Virus record (IMG/VR): IMGVR_UViG_3300046458_000154
Span: 1-53,146 of that record
Source of the DNA: a virus
Direction: 5' to 3' (one strand)
DNA: 53,146 nucleotides
Below are positions 1 through 6,865 of the stretch, one piece after another. How positions within the stretch are numbered: the first letter of the stretch is position 1; every line of letters begins with the position of its first letter. Below the pieces are notes generated by a model that saw only the letters and a list, made by a program, of their open reading frames with translations, was not told the DNA's origin and did no database searches. A program made the translations under genes and the position numbers.

Positions 1-267
1 TCAGCCCACGCGAGAAAGATCTAAAGTCCAGGTTTCGGCCACAGCATTGCCTGCAGAGGGTTTGACCCCTGCCAGCTTGAGCCTTGCATAAACTCGCCCG
101 ACAATTGGGCGTCTCGCTCCCGTCAGTACGTACTGCCACCCATTGTTGGCAAGCCATTGGATCTGCCGAGACGGCAACTGGTATCCCGTAATGGTCGCGA
201 GCTCGTCGGTGGTCAGCGTTTCACCTTGAAAATCGATGACCATCGCCGCTCTGATAGATGTAGTCAT
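1..267 (-). CDS. DUF4224 domain protein, integrase-adjacent phage protein
   Basis: This 88-aa protein has the DUF4224 pattern: an LTTDELATITGY segment around residues 18-29 followed by a QIQWLANNGW segment. Such proteins are typical neighbours of phage tyrosine integrases and may act as small DNA-binding recombination factors, but no function is established. The gene is last in the leftward early operon. Its ATG follows an AGGAGG ribosome site by about 6 nt and overlaps the stop of the alternate-frame ORF at 264-1157 as ATGA. The integrase is expected just left of the window. Confidence 0.75.
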   Translation of the reverse strand: MTTSIRAAMVIDFQGETLTTDELATITGYQLPSRQIQWLANNGWQYVLTGARRPIVGRVYARLKLAGVKPSAGNAVAETWTLDLSRVG

Positions 268-1157
268 GCTGCCTCCTTGTCATTCTTCCCTGTGCAGCAA
301 ATCGAATGCTGCAGCTGCCACTCGCGGAACTTGTCCATTTCCAAGGGCTTTAAGTCTGTCCAGCCGGTGGGCCACCCCATGAGCCACTCGACCCACGGCG
401 GGTTCAGCTGGCCATGGTCGGAAGCCATGACTGCGTGGTCCAAGCGATCCCGGGCGCGGCTGGCTCCGGATCTGCGGGTCAGGGCGGCCGGCGACGATCC
501 TTTGCACATGCTGGCAACGGGCGTTGGCCAGGTATTTGTGCTCGAGGATGATCGGCGTCTGCGCTGCAGTTGGTGCTGAGTGTGCGAGGGCCACTGTTTG
601 ACAGCGCTGCTCAACCCCCAGCTGGCATTCTTGCTGCTGCCTGGCTGGTTGTGACACCCATGGACGGTCGGTGTAGGCCACAAGCCAGATTCGGTTTCGT
701 TTGTGAGGCGCGCCGAAGTCTGCCGCTGAAAGACAACGCCAGTGCGCGTCATACCCCAGGCGGGTAAGGTCACCGAGGACCACGGCAAGACCTCTTCCCA
801 CAAGCAGCGGTGAGTTTTCCAGCAGGACCCAGCAGGGTCGTACTTCACCGATGACTCGTGCCATCTCACGCCACAAGCCTGAGCGGCTTCCGTCGATACC
901 TGCGCCGTTGCCGGCTGCAGAGATGTCCTGACACGGAAACCCGCCCGATACCAGGTCAACAATCCCTCGCCATGGGCGGCCGTCAAAACTGCGCACGTCA
1001 GCCCAAATCGGGAAAGCTGGGAGGGCTCCATCGTTTTGTCGTTGCGCGAGAACTTGTGCGGCGTAGGCATCACGCTCAACGGCGCAGATGGTGCGCCAGC
1101 CCAGGAGGTGGCCGCCGAGTATCCCGCCACCAGTTCCAGCGAAAATAGCCAGCTCAT
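264..1157 (-). CDS. Alternate-frame ORF inside the methyltransferase gene, resembles a phage 'WPTPT / WVEWLMGWP' protein family
   Basis: This 297-aa ORF lies on the same strand as the methyltransferase, one frame over. It does not look random: it has LTCAVLTAAHGE, ARLTNETESGLWPTPTVHG, a second TWPTP segment and LNPPWVEWLMGWPTGWTDL. These match, from memory, a family of phage proteins found with or as parts of cytosine methyltransferases. Its ATG is 8 nt from GGAGG, better spaced than the GTG of the overlapping gene. It is linked by ATGA overlaps to both the upstream gene (1157-1154) and the downstream gene (267-264). Function is unknown, and conservation imposed by the other frame is a possible alternative explanation. 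Confidence 0.45.
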   Translation of the reverse strand: MSWLFSLELVAGYSAATSWAGAPSAPLSVMPTPHKFSRNDKTMEPSQLSRFGLTCAVLTAAHGEGLLTWYRAGFRVRTSLQPATAQVSTEAAQACGVRWHESSVKYDPAGSCWKTHRCLWEEVLPWSSVTLPAWGMTRTGVVFQRQTSARLTNETESGLWPTPTVHGCHNQPGSSKNASWGLSSAVKQWPSHTQHQLQRRRRSSSSTNTWPTPVASMCKGSSPAALTRRSGASRARDRLDHAVMASDHGQLNPPWVEWLMGWPTGWTDLKPLEMDKFREWQLQHSICCTGKNDKEAA

Positions 1158-1161
1158 TCAC
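280..1161 (-). CDS. Phage C5 cytosine DNA methyltransferase
   Basis: This 293-aa Dcm-type enzyme would transfer a methyl group from S-adenosylmethionine to C5 of cytosine, probably shielding phage DNA from restriction. Visible motifs are FAGTGGG near residue 7 (motif I), GGFPCQDIS with catalytic Cys77 (motif IV), ENS at 115-117 (motif VI, usually ENV), HKRNRIW near 153 (motif VIII) and LKALGNGQVP near the C terminus (motif X). The start is GTG, only 4 nt after GGAGG, and overlaps the upstream gene. The recognition sequence cannot be predicted. Most of the gene is also open in a second frame with recognisable family features. Confidence 0.88.
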   Translation of the reverse strand: MNELAIFAGTGGGILGGHLLGWRTICAVERDAYAAQVLAQRQNDGALPAFPIWADVRSFDGRPWRGIVDLVSGGFPCQDISAAGNGAGIDGSRSGLWREMARVIGEVRPCWVLLENSPLLVGRGLAVVLGDLTRLGYDAHWRCLSAADFGAPHKRNRIWLVAYTDRPWVSQPARQQQECQLGVEQRCQTVALAHSAPTAAQTPIILEHKYLANARCQHVQRIVAGRPDPQIRSQPRPGSLGPRSHGFRPWPAEPAVGRVAHGVAHRLDRLKALGNGQVPRVAAAAFDLLHREE

Positions 1162-1588
1162 TGCGCCTCCGGTCCAGCACGGACATCAGGTGGTGGACGT
1201 TATCCGGCAGCAGCCAGGTCTGGGCCATGTCGGCCAGAATGGTTTCGTTGCACAGGTGGGCGGCCTCCCAATCCACTGGCGTGATGGAGCGCCAGCCAAA
1301 AGTGAGCATGTATCGATGGCTGACCGGCTTGGCTTGAAGTTCCTCACCGGACTGGCCATACCCCTGAGCAAGCTGCGCGGGCGGGCGATTCCGCGCTCTC
1401 AGCGCTACTCCCGGTTTCGCTGCTCGGCGCAGCCTGACGTGGGGGGGAAGCGGCTTCGTGGCACCTGGCAGGGCGTGATTAATGCCTGCTGCTACGCAGC
1501 AGAGGCTTTTTATGCTGAGCGCGCTGACTCTGGCTCGTCTGCGAAGCAAAGCGGCCGAAGACTTTGCGTACGGGAATTGAACTTTCAT
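1154..1588 (-). CDS. Hypothetical early phage protein
   Basis: I do not recognise this 144-aa protein. The N-terminal half is basic and Ala/Arg rich. The C-terminal part is more ordered (a YMLTFGWRSITPVDWEAAHL stretch, then a helix ending at DRRRSE). The ATG at 1588 is preferred over an upstream in-frame start because it overlaps the stop of the HD-domain gene as ATGA, the arrangement used through this operon. Its own stop overlaps the starts of the methyltransferase and the alternate-frame ORF. Confidence 0.55.
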   Translation of the reverse strand: MKVQFPYAKSSAALLRRRARVSALSIKSLCCVAAGINHALPGATKPLPPHVRLRRAAKPGVALRARNRPPAQLAQGYGQSGEELQAKPVSHRYMLTFGWRSITPVDWEAAHLCNETILADMAQTWLLPDNVHHLMSVLDRRRSE

Positions 1589-2127
1589 ATCGCTTTCCTT
1601 CGATGGTTGATAGCGAGTTGGTCCATCAACTGCTGAAAATAAATGTCGCGGGCTTTCTGTATGCTCCAAGGCTGTATGGTCTGGTCCATGGGCGAAGCGT
1701 GGGTATTGGATCTGCAGGCCGGATCGGCGTTTTTGACAAGGTCGCGGCGCTCTGGGGCTGTGACTACTCGATCTGCGTTGAGAACGGATTCCGGCAACTG
1801 TGGATCGATGTCGAACCGCTTGCAGATCCGCGCCCAGTGCAACCGTTCAAGATCCCGGTAAAACATGACGCACTGTTTCATTGGTTCGATCATGTGGCCG
1901 ATGTACGCCTCGGCCGCATTGTGGAGCAGGGCCGTAAGACGGTCTTGCGGTGGCACAAGATCGGCGACCAGGCATGAGTGCTGCGCCACGCTGTAGAACG
2001 TGTTTGTGTGGCCGTTGAAGCGACAGAGATGTGCCAGTGAGTGGGCAATGTCGCGCGGGTCAATGTCATCGGCCACCGGAGTGATCAGGCTGTAGTGTTT
2101 GCCCAGGTATGTGGTGAACGCCGTCAT
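1585..2127 (-). CDS. HD-domain phosphohydrolase-like protein with altered HD motif
   Basis: This 180-aa protein resembles the phage and YfbR-like HD phosphohydrolases, which act on nucleotides. Histidines at 40 and 50 and the segment ALLHNAAEAYIGHMIEP align with the family pattern LLHDAAEAYIGD. The second residue of the HD pair is Asn70 instead of Asp, and the later Asp is His78. Both are metal-site positions, so the protein may be inactive or may have changed metal use. It overlaps both neighbours by ATGA and belongs to the leftward early operon. Confidence 0.7.
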   Translation of the reverse strand: MTAFTTYLGKHYSLITPVADDIDPRDIAHSLAHLCRFNGHTNTFYSVAQHSCLVADLVPPQDRLTALLHNAAEAYIGHMIEPMKQCVMFYRDLERLHWARICKRFDIDPQLPESVLNADRVVTAPERRDLVKNADPACRSNTHASPMDQTIQPWSIQKARDIYFQQLMDQLAINHRRKAI

Positions 2128-2540
2128 GCCGCCAGTGCCTTCTCTTTAGGTCGAAGAAGGTCCGCAAGGCTCAGGGCTCTTGCGCGCAAGGCAACAGAGC
2201 GTTCGGCTTGTGGCTTGGAGGAGAGCGCCTTGAAGGTGCGTGAGCAGAGGTCAAGGTGGTCTGCAATATCCACCAGAAGGGCGCGCTCTGTTTCCCCCAT
2301 TGCTGACTTGGCAAGTGCCCAATTCGCGATCACGCGTTCTTTGCTGCAGTCTGCGCGCGATCTGTCCAGGTCTACCCGCAGTTGGGCAATCGTCACGCTG
2401 CGGAAGAGGGCCGCGGTGTCGTCTCCATCGACGATGCCCCGTTTATAGCCGTCCCGGCGTCCGGCCCAATAGCCCATGGCGACAAGCACACAAGCCATAA
2501 CAGTTAATGCGATGAGGGCGTGAATTTGCGTGTCAGTCAT
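2124..2540 (-). CDS. Hypothetical protein with one N-terminal membrane segment
   Basis: This 138-aa protein starts with a hydrophobic helix (about residues 8-26, HALIALTVMACVLVAMGYWA) followed by GRRDGYKRG. This suggests a single-pass inner-membrane protein with a cytoplasmic, charged, mostly helical domain. I know no family for it. The gene overlaps the upstream PrtN-like gene by 8 bp and the downstream HD gene by ATGA. Confidence 0.6.
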   Translation of the reverse strand: MTDTQIHALIALTVMACVLVAMGYWAGRRDGYKRGIVDGDDTAALFRSVTIAQLRVDLDRSRADCSKERVIANWALAKSAMGETERALLVDIADHLDLCSRTFKALSSKPQAERSVALRARALSLADLLRPKEKALAA

Positions 2541-2898
2541 TGTGGTGTGCTCCGGTTTTAGGGCCGGTGGTGTCGGCCGTCAGGGGTTGGGGCTGTTCTG
2601 CGGCGCGGCTCATCGATTCGTCTGCGCTGTACGCAGAAGCCTCGACGAGCGCGGCGATATGCCGGATGTAGATGAACTTCGGCGCCTTGCGGCTGCAGTC
2701 CAGGGTGGTGACCGGCAACTGAATTCGGCCGCTCTCAATCTCGGATTGAAAAGACCGTTCGTTGAGGTTCCGGAAGTACCTGGCGCGCACTTGATCGATA
2801 GGGATCAGGACGTCGCCAAAGGTGCGATACAGCAGCTCGACGGTAACTGCTTCCGGTGCTTGCATAAGCCGTAGCGGAGGTTGGTGTGTGGTGTTCAT
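2533..2898 (-). CDS. Pyocin activator PrtN-family protein
   Basis: The 121-aa protein has the PrtN signature: LLYRTFGDVLIPIDQVRARYF near residues 23-43, then RNLNERSF, RIQLPVTTLD and KAPKFIYIRHIAAL. In P. aeruginosa, PrtN activates pyocin genes after DNA damage. Phage-borne members like this one are common and probably DNA-binding, but the target is unknown. The ATG overlaps the upstream stop as ATGA. A second, decayed PrtN-like fragment occurs at about 49277. Confidence 0.75.
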   Translation of the reverse strand: MNTTHQPPLRLMQAPEAVTVELLYRTFGDVLIPIDQVRARYFRNLNERSFQSEIESGRIQLPVTTLDCSRKAPKFIYIRHIAALVEASAYSADESMSRAAEQPQPLTADTTGPKTGAHHND

Positions 2899-3062
2899 TG
2901 GCTTTCCGTGCGTGATTTCCGTTTGGGGTGTTGCCAGGCGATCAGGCAGTGCGTTTTTGTCAACTCCCGCAGGTGCTCAGGGACTTCAAGGAGCGCAGCG
3001 TTGCGCTCCTCTTTGGTCCGTAGAGCGATGATCTGGCGAGCGTATTCCCTAGGCCACGTCAT
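2895..3062 (-). CDS. Small hypothetical phage protein
   Basis: A 55-aa protein beginning MTWPREYARQIIALRTKEER and ending in a basic tail. The pattern (REYA, then ERNAALLEVPEHLREL) recurs in small early proteins of pseudomonad prophages as I recall them. No function is known. The ATG at 3062 is chosen over an in-frame start at 3092 because similar proteins begin with MTWPREYA and it reduces overlap with the KilAC-type gene to 14 bp. The stop overlaps the PrtN-like gene. Confidence 0.55.
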   Translation of the reverse strand: MTWPREYARQIIALRTKEERNAALLEVPEHLRELTKTHCLIAWQHPKRKSRTESQ

Positions 3063-3333
3063 GGTGGTCAGCCGGTGTGGCGGGCAGGGCAAGACCGAGT
3101 TGATCGGCCAGCCATGGAAGGCCGGCTTGCCTGACCCTGGTCGACTGGGTGTATTGCATGCCCAACTGCAGGTGATACCAACTCCCGTTTTTGACCCTCA
3201 GGTAATCGCGGTGACGATTCGGGTAGGCGGGGAGGTTAAGGTCGTTCAGCAGGCCTTTGGCGCGCATCAAATTGATGAGCTTTGGCCGGGTGGTGCCGAA
3301 GTGCTTCGCGGTTTGTTGGAGGCTGCGTTCCAT
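3049..3333 (-). CDS. KilAC-type antirepressor C-terminal domain protein
   Basis: This 94-aa protein resembles the KilAC (phage antirepressor C-terminal) domain. It has an N-terminal helix-turn-helix-like segment (SLQQTAKHFGTTRPKLINLMR), then a PYxxH/R segment, a YHLQLGMQYTQSTRV strand region and GLPWLADQLG. There is no antirepressor N-terminal domain, so it is a stand-alone DNA-binding module. TTAAGGAG lies about 7 nt before the ATG at 3333, which supports this start over the longer reading. Confidence 0.7.
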   Translation of the reverse strand: MERSLQQTAKHFGTTRPKLINLMRAKGLLNDLNLPAYPNRHRDYLRVKNGSWYHLQLGMQYTQSTRVRQAGLPWLADQLGLALPATPADHHDVA

Positions 3334-3343
3334 GCTGCACTCC

Positions 3344-3655
3344 TTAAGCCGCGTGCGCTGATGAAGCAGCGCTCGCCCTTTGGTGGACGGGGTCATTCGG
3401 GCCGTTTGCGATTTCCTCAATGAACTCTGCCAGTTTGAAGTGCATGTTCTTCGTGTTCGGAAGGATCAGCGAGTGTCGCTCGCTGCATAGCTCAACGGTG
3501 AAGTGCGTTTTATCTTTGCAGCGGTCGACCTGCAGGCGGAACGCAAGGCGCTGGCGCGGCTGGATGGTCCGCAGCGTGTGAGTGAATGTCGCATTGAGGT
3601 TCACCTGCGCACTGAGAAGGCACAGCGTGCGCTCGTCGATTTTGAAGGGTGTCAT
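3344..3655 (-). CDS. Hypothetical early phage protein
   Basis: A 103-aa soluble protein with alternating strand-like segments (LCLLSAQVNLNATF, LAFRLQVDRC, HFTVELCSERHSLILP) and a Ser/Ala-rich tail. No family is recognised. Its ATG overlaps the stop of the upstream gene as ATGA, so it is translated within the same leftward transcript. Confidence 0.55.
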   Translation of the reverse strand: MTPFKIDERTLCLLSAQVNLNATFTHTLRTIQPRQRLAFRLQVDRCKDKTHFTVELCSERHSLILPNTKNMHFKLAEFIEEIANGPNDPVHQRASAASSAHAA

Positions 3656-3828
3656 GCTGCACGCCCCCCGCCGTTGGGTGTAGGAGGGGTGGGGCCTGTA
3701 GAGAGGATGGCCTTCGGTTTGGTGGGTGCGAAAGTGCAGCCAGACTCACGGGCCTGGCGGCGGGTTTCGAAGATCTGGAACGGGTTTGCAGCGGCCGGGT
3801 GGACGTGCAGGGTTGCGGTGGTGTGCAT
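3652..3828 (-). CDS. First gene of the leftward early operon, hypothetical
   Basis: A 58-aa protein with the segment NPFQIFETRRQARESGCTFAP and a Pro/Gly-rich C terminus. Function is unknown. The ATG at 3828 has a GAGG about 8 nt upstream. The longer reading would need a TTG start inside the promoter. It lies just downstream of the inferred leftward promoter and its two operators. Confidence 0.5.
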   Translation of the reverse strand: MHTTATLHVHPAAANPFQIFETRRQARESGCTFAPTKPKAILSTGPTPPTPNGGGRAA

Positions 3829-3863
3829 GGCGGTTGCCTCGCTCTGTGGTGGAGAGTGAAGCA

Positions 3864-3892
3864 AATATCAATTCTTGGTTGATAAATGTCAA
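3864..3892 (-). promoter_or_regulatory. Leftward early promoter (PL-like)
   Basis: On the minus strand, TTGACA at 3892-3887 is a perfect -35 element. A 17-bp spacer leads to GATATT at 3869-3864, which matches four of six bases of a sigma-70 -10 box. The promoter points into the leftward early operon. The two 17-bp operators at 3867-3883 and 3888-3904 cover the spacer/-10 and the -35 box. Confidence 0.7.
3867..3883. promoter_or_regulatory. Repressor operator OL1
   Basis: ATCAATTCTTGGTTGAT is an imperfect dyad with perfect ATCAA/TTGAT half-sites and a 7-bp centre. The same arrangement appears at the repressor/cro region (6807-6880). It overlaps the -10 and spacer of the leftward promoter. Confidence 0.75.
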
Positions 3893-3904
3893 GCGGTGGT
3901 TGAT
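3888..3904. promoter_or_regulatory. Repressor operator OL2
   Basis: GTCAAGCGGTGGTTGAT matches the operator half-sites at nine of ten positions. Its centre is 21 bp, two helical turns, from OL1, which would favour cooperative repressor binding. It overlaps the TTGACA box of the leftward promoter. Confidence 0.7.
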
Positions 3905-3984
3905 GTTAATTTTGGATCCTCAATGATGGCAATTTGTAAATCTTCAGGTAGGATGGTGCGAGGAAACGTCGGTATCCCATACAA

Positions 3985-5073
3985 ATGATTTTGCACGAGC
4001 GAACTCTATTCGTCTTAACGGTCTTGATGCTATTGCTATTCTTTGGATTTGAAATGGCGCGATTAAGTAAAATTTATGAGCGTCTATATGCTCGTTTTGC
4101 AGCGATATTTAATGATCGCAACACTTCTGTAGAATCAGATTCTCTTACGAAGATGCTGTTCAAATTAATCACCTTGGCAGTGGTCTCTGCAATAGTGCTC
4201 TTTGCCATCGATCTGGTTTTAATTAGACAAGACCCTAATGTTGGCGGGGTGTTTGGGGATTTTTTTGGAGGTGTACTCAATCCTATATTTACATTTCTCA
4301 CTTTTCTGGGATTGATTGTTACAATCGTAATTCAGCGACAAGACCTAAGATTGTCGAGAGTTGAATATGAAAAAACGGCTGAAGCTCTCGCTACTCAATC
4401 GGTAGAAAATACATTTTTTAACTTGCTCGATCTGCATCACAAAATTGCGGAAAACCTGAAGTTTGACTTGAGCACAGTTGCAAATAACTCTTATTTGACA
4501 AATGCATATTTGCTTAAACATCTTAAGCCGCATGAAGTCGCTTCGGATGGCAGGGCTGTCTTTGACGCTATAATAAAATACCTTTCTGCAGATGCAGCAT
4601 CACCGCTACAGATTAAGACTAAATATCTGCGTATACAGGAAAGTCATAATCATGTGCTTGGACATTATTTTAGGAATCTGTATCAGGCAATGAAGTTTAT
4701 TGACGGCTTCGATGAAGGGGTTGTGTCGCGTTCGCGGAAGTTTAAGTACGCGAGCATTCTAAGAGCGCAGCTTTCAACAAAAGAATTGGTTTTGCTTTTC
4801 ATTAATTGCTTAGATGGGGTTTGTGATAAAGGCCAGTTCAAAAACCTATTGGTAAGATATGCAATGCTCGAGCATCTTCCTTGTAAGATCACTGATGCTC
4901 ACTGCTACATTGGAGGCGGCGAAGGTCTTCGGGTTGATAGGAAGATGGTAATTCAGTACGCGCGCGAGAAGACCTTTAAAACCATAGACCTGGTTAAGAC
5001 GTATGGTGGCGCTTTTGGAAAAAATCCCAGTATCCCATATGATTTGGCTAGACGGTTGGTGGAGGATGAGTAG
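3985..5073 (+). CDS. AbiC-like putative phage abortive-infection membrane protein
   Basis: This 362-aa protein resembles the putative phage abortive infection (putAbiC) family. Hydrophobic segments lie near residues 7-24, 58-80 and 98-115. They are followed by the family-like sequence VIQRQDLRLSRVEYEKTAEA and NTFFNLLDLHHKIAENL, then a soluble helical domain. Such proteins are thought to block infecting phages. The gene is AT-rich relative to the phage and sits between the early operon and the repressor, so it is probably lysogeny-expressed cargo. Only a weak ribosome site is visible. Confidence 0.7.
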   Translation: MILHERTLFVLTVLMLLLFFGFEMARLSKIYERLYARFAAIFNDRNTSVESDSLTKMLFKLITLAVVSAIVLFAIDLVLIRQDPNVGGVFGDFFGGVLNPIFTFLTFLGLIVTIVIQRQDLRLSRVEYEKTAEALATQSVENTFFNLLDLHHKIAENLKFDLSTVANNSYLTNAYLLKHLKPHEVASDGRAVFDAIIKYLSADAASPLQIKTKYLRIQESHNHVLGHYFRNLYQAMKFIDGFDEGVVSRSRKFKYASILRAQLSTKELVLLFINCLDGVCDKGQFKNLLVRYAMLEHLPCKITDAHCYIGGGEGLRVDRKMVIQYAREKTFKTIDLVKTYGGAFGKNPSIPYDLARRLVEDE

Positions 5074-5313
5074 CTTTTTATTTAAGTGGGGCTATCGCCT
5101 CACGTCAATTAGTGAGCGGTTCAGCTAGTTCTAAGTGCTTATAAAAATTGCAGGGATGGCATGTTTAACAGTTCTCGTTTTATTGTACTGCCGCCCAAAA
5201 TTATGGTGGAGGATCGATGAAGTGTTTAATCTCGAGCTGTTCATGCAGGTCAGTGGCAAGCTGATTGTAGGGTTGTTTTTATAATTTTAAAGGTCAATAT
5301 TGTTGAGGTCTTG

Positions 5314-6033
5314 ATGGACGATAATAGTTTCAAAGTTTCGCTTGGGGGCGTTATCACATCTGGTGCTACTCTCATTGGTGGGACTGCGGGGATACTGATA
5401 TGGGTTTTCACTCAATATATCATCCCCCTGCAGATATCTAGCTATACTCAGAAAAACTCTGAACTAGATAAGCAAGTGCTGGAGTTGAAGGGTGAGTCTT
5501 CCGCTCGTGCATCTTCCATCGTTGATTTAGAATCTAAGCTCGCCAATGCTCTAAGTAAAATGGCTGAGAATGAGAAGAATTATGTACACAGGATACGGAC
5601 TCTTGAGAGCAAAGGATTGTTTATTGTTGGTGATCCTTATCCTTTTCTCCTTGGGAAGGTTAAATTGGGCGATCCGATTGGCAAGCTGAAAGATGTGTAT
5701 CCTGTTGAAAGCGTTAGCGCTTCAGATGGTGATGTGGTTAGACCATACTTTATCGTTAACGACGTAAGTTCTGTTTTTTCAAGAATTACATATTTTTATG
5801 ATAAGAAGAGTAACAACGTCACATCAGTGTCTTTCAGGCTCAACGACGAGCTTGCGCAATACAAGGACTTTATTGTGGATAGAGCTTCCGAGGCTCTTGG
5901 TAAGCCTTATAGGTCCTCTGTCAGGGCTGCTTATAGGTGGGAGTACAGTAAAACTGTGTCCGCATATATAATCTTAGGCGATACTTATCAGCTCATGAGT
6001 AATGATTATGTTCCCGTGATTTGGGAGGATTGA
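5314..6033 (+). CDS. Hypothetical membrane-anchored coiled-coil protein (cargo)
   Basis: A 239-aa protein with an N-terminal membrane helix (about residues 8-33, through GVITSGATLIGGTAGILIW), a coiled coil (about 42-95) and a C-terminal domain beginning FIVGDPYPFLLGKVKLGDP. No family is recognised. The ATG at 5314 is chosen because GAGG lies about 6 nt upstream. A TTG codon lies just before it. AT-rich codon use matches the AbiC-like gene, suggesting they were acquired together. A role in superinfection exclusion is inferred from position only. Confidence 0.6.
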   Translation: MDDNSFKVSLGGVITSGATLIGGTAGILIWVFTQYIIPLQISSYTQKNSELDKQVLELKGESSARASSIVDLESKLANALSKMAENEKNYVHRIRTLESKGLFIVGDPYPFLLGKVKLGDPIGKLKDVYPVESVSASDGDVVRPYFIVNDVSSVFSRITYFYDKKSNNVTSVSFRLNDELAQYKDFIVDRASEALGKPYRSSVRAAYRWEYSKTVSAYIILGDTYQLMSNDYVPVIWED

Positions 6034-6098
6034 TTACGACTGAAGGCATTGCCGCAGTCAGATCAGACAAAGCTGTCCTCAGGATCAACGGTTGATGC

Positions 6099-6815
6099 CT
6101 ACTCCGAAAGAAACGAACCTATGACCTTTCCACAAATATGTCTGTCATTTGTTATGTCTATTATCGGGTATTGCGGATTTATTGGACGCAGGTAGCTCCG
6201 CCCAGCATCCTCTGTCAAGACTTTGAAAGTCATTTGGTTAGTATCTGGGACTTTGGCAATGACTTTGTCCCCTGTTCGGACTTCAGCATCAGGGTCGATG
6301 AAGATTATGCAGCCGTCAGGATAGCTCCTATCCTGACCAATACTCATCATTGAATCTCCCCGCACGCGTAGCGCAAACCCATTCTCGCCGATGGCCACAG
6401 GACAATATATCCAACTCTTTCCATGGGGATAATTGCGGTTCTTTGCCTCGCGGGATGTTTTTAAACGGTCCCAAGGAATCAACGGTACTTTTCCACCAAG
6501 GGAGTGGTCTCCAGGGAGAGTAGTGTACGTTGAACCGTTAATGGCGGAAGTACCAGGAGTTTTGGGCAATACACCGTATTCTAGCCATTCTCTGCGAACA
6601 TATAGCCAAACGCACAGTGTAGCCAAGCTATCGGGCTCCGCCATAGCCTCGCCATTGAGCCATTTGCTCACAGCCTGAGTCGTCTTGTTCACACCACGTG
6701 CCTTGAGTTCTTTCTGGACATCAACGCCACGGCCACGGGACCTGACGCCCGCATCATCCAACGCTTCATGCAGACGCAAGCTGAAAGCCAGACGAATTTC
6801 GTTTTTATCAACCAT
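6099..6815 (-). CDS. CI-type prophage repressor, HTH plus S24 peptidase domain
   Basis: This 238-aa repressor has an N-terminal helix-turn-helix region (about residues 30-56, with TTQAVSKWLNGE) and a C-terminal LexA/S24 domain. The catalytic pair is Ser155 in VRGDSMMS and Lys198 in QMTFKVL. It should bind the ATCAA-N7-TTGAT operators to keep the prophage silent. RecA-stimulated self-cleavage is the usual induction route, but the usual Ala-Gly or Cys-Gly cleavage site is not seen in the linker (VPLIPWDRLKTSREAKN). One operator covers its own start codon, implying autoregulation. Confidence 0.9.
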   Translation of the reverse strand: MVDKNEIRLAFSLRLHEALDDAGVRSRGRGVDVQKELKARGVNKTTQAVSKWLNGEAMAEPDSLATLCVWLYVRREWLEYGVLPKTPGTSAINGSTYTTLPGDHSLGGKVPLIPWDRLKTSREAKNRNYPHGKSWIYCPVAIGENGFALRVRGDSMMSIGQDRSYPDGCIIFIDPDAEVRTGDKVIAKVPDTNQMTFKVLTEDAGRSYLRPINPQYPIIDITNDRHICGKVIGSFLSE

Positions 6816-6823
6816 CTGTTGAA
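6807..6823. promoter_or_regulatory. Repressor operator OR3, over the repressor start codon
   Basis: ATCAACCATCTGTTGAA matches the operator half-sites at nine of ten positions. The repressor ATG (6815-6813) is at its centre, so binding here would block repressor expression. Confidence 0.6.
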
Positions 6824-6836
6824 AATCTCATAAAGC

Positions 6837-6865
6837 TTGCGCAATTGTCAGTTGATTAGTAATAT
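6837..6865 (+). promoter_or_regulatory. Rightward early promoter (PR-like) for the Cro gene
   Basis: TTGCGC at 6837-6842 and TAATAT at 6860-6865 are separated by 17 bp and point toward the Cro-like gene at 6894. Both boxes are moderate matches. The assignment is supported by overlap with operators at 6840-6856 and 6864-6880. Confidence 0.5.
6840..6856. promoter_or_regulatory. Repressor operator OR2 (weak match)
   Basis: CGCAATTGTCAGTTGAT has a perfect right half-site and a left half-site matching at three of five positions. It overlaps the -35 box of the inferred rightward promoter. Its centre is 24 bp from OR1. Confidence 0.45.
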
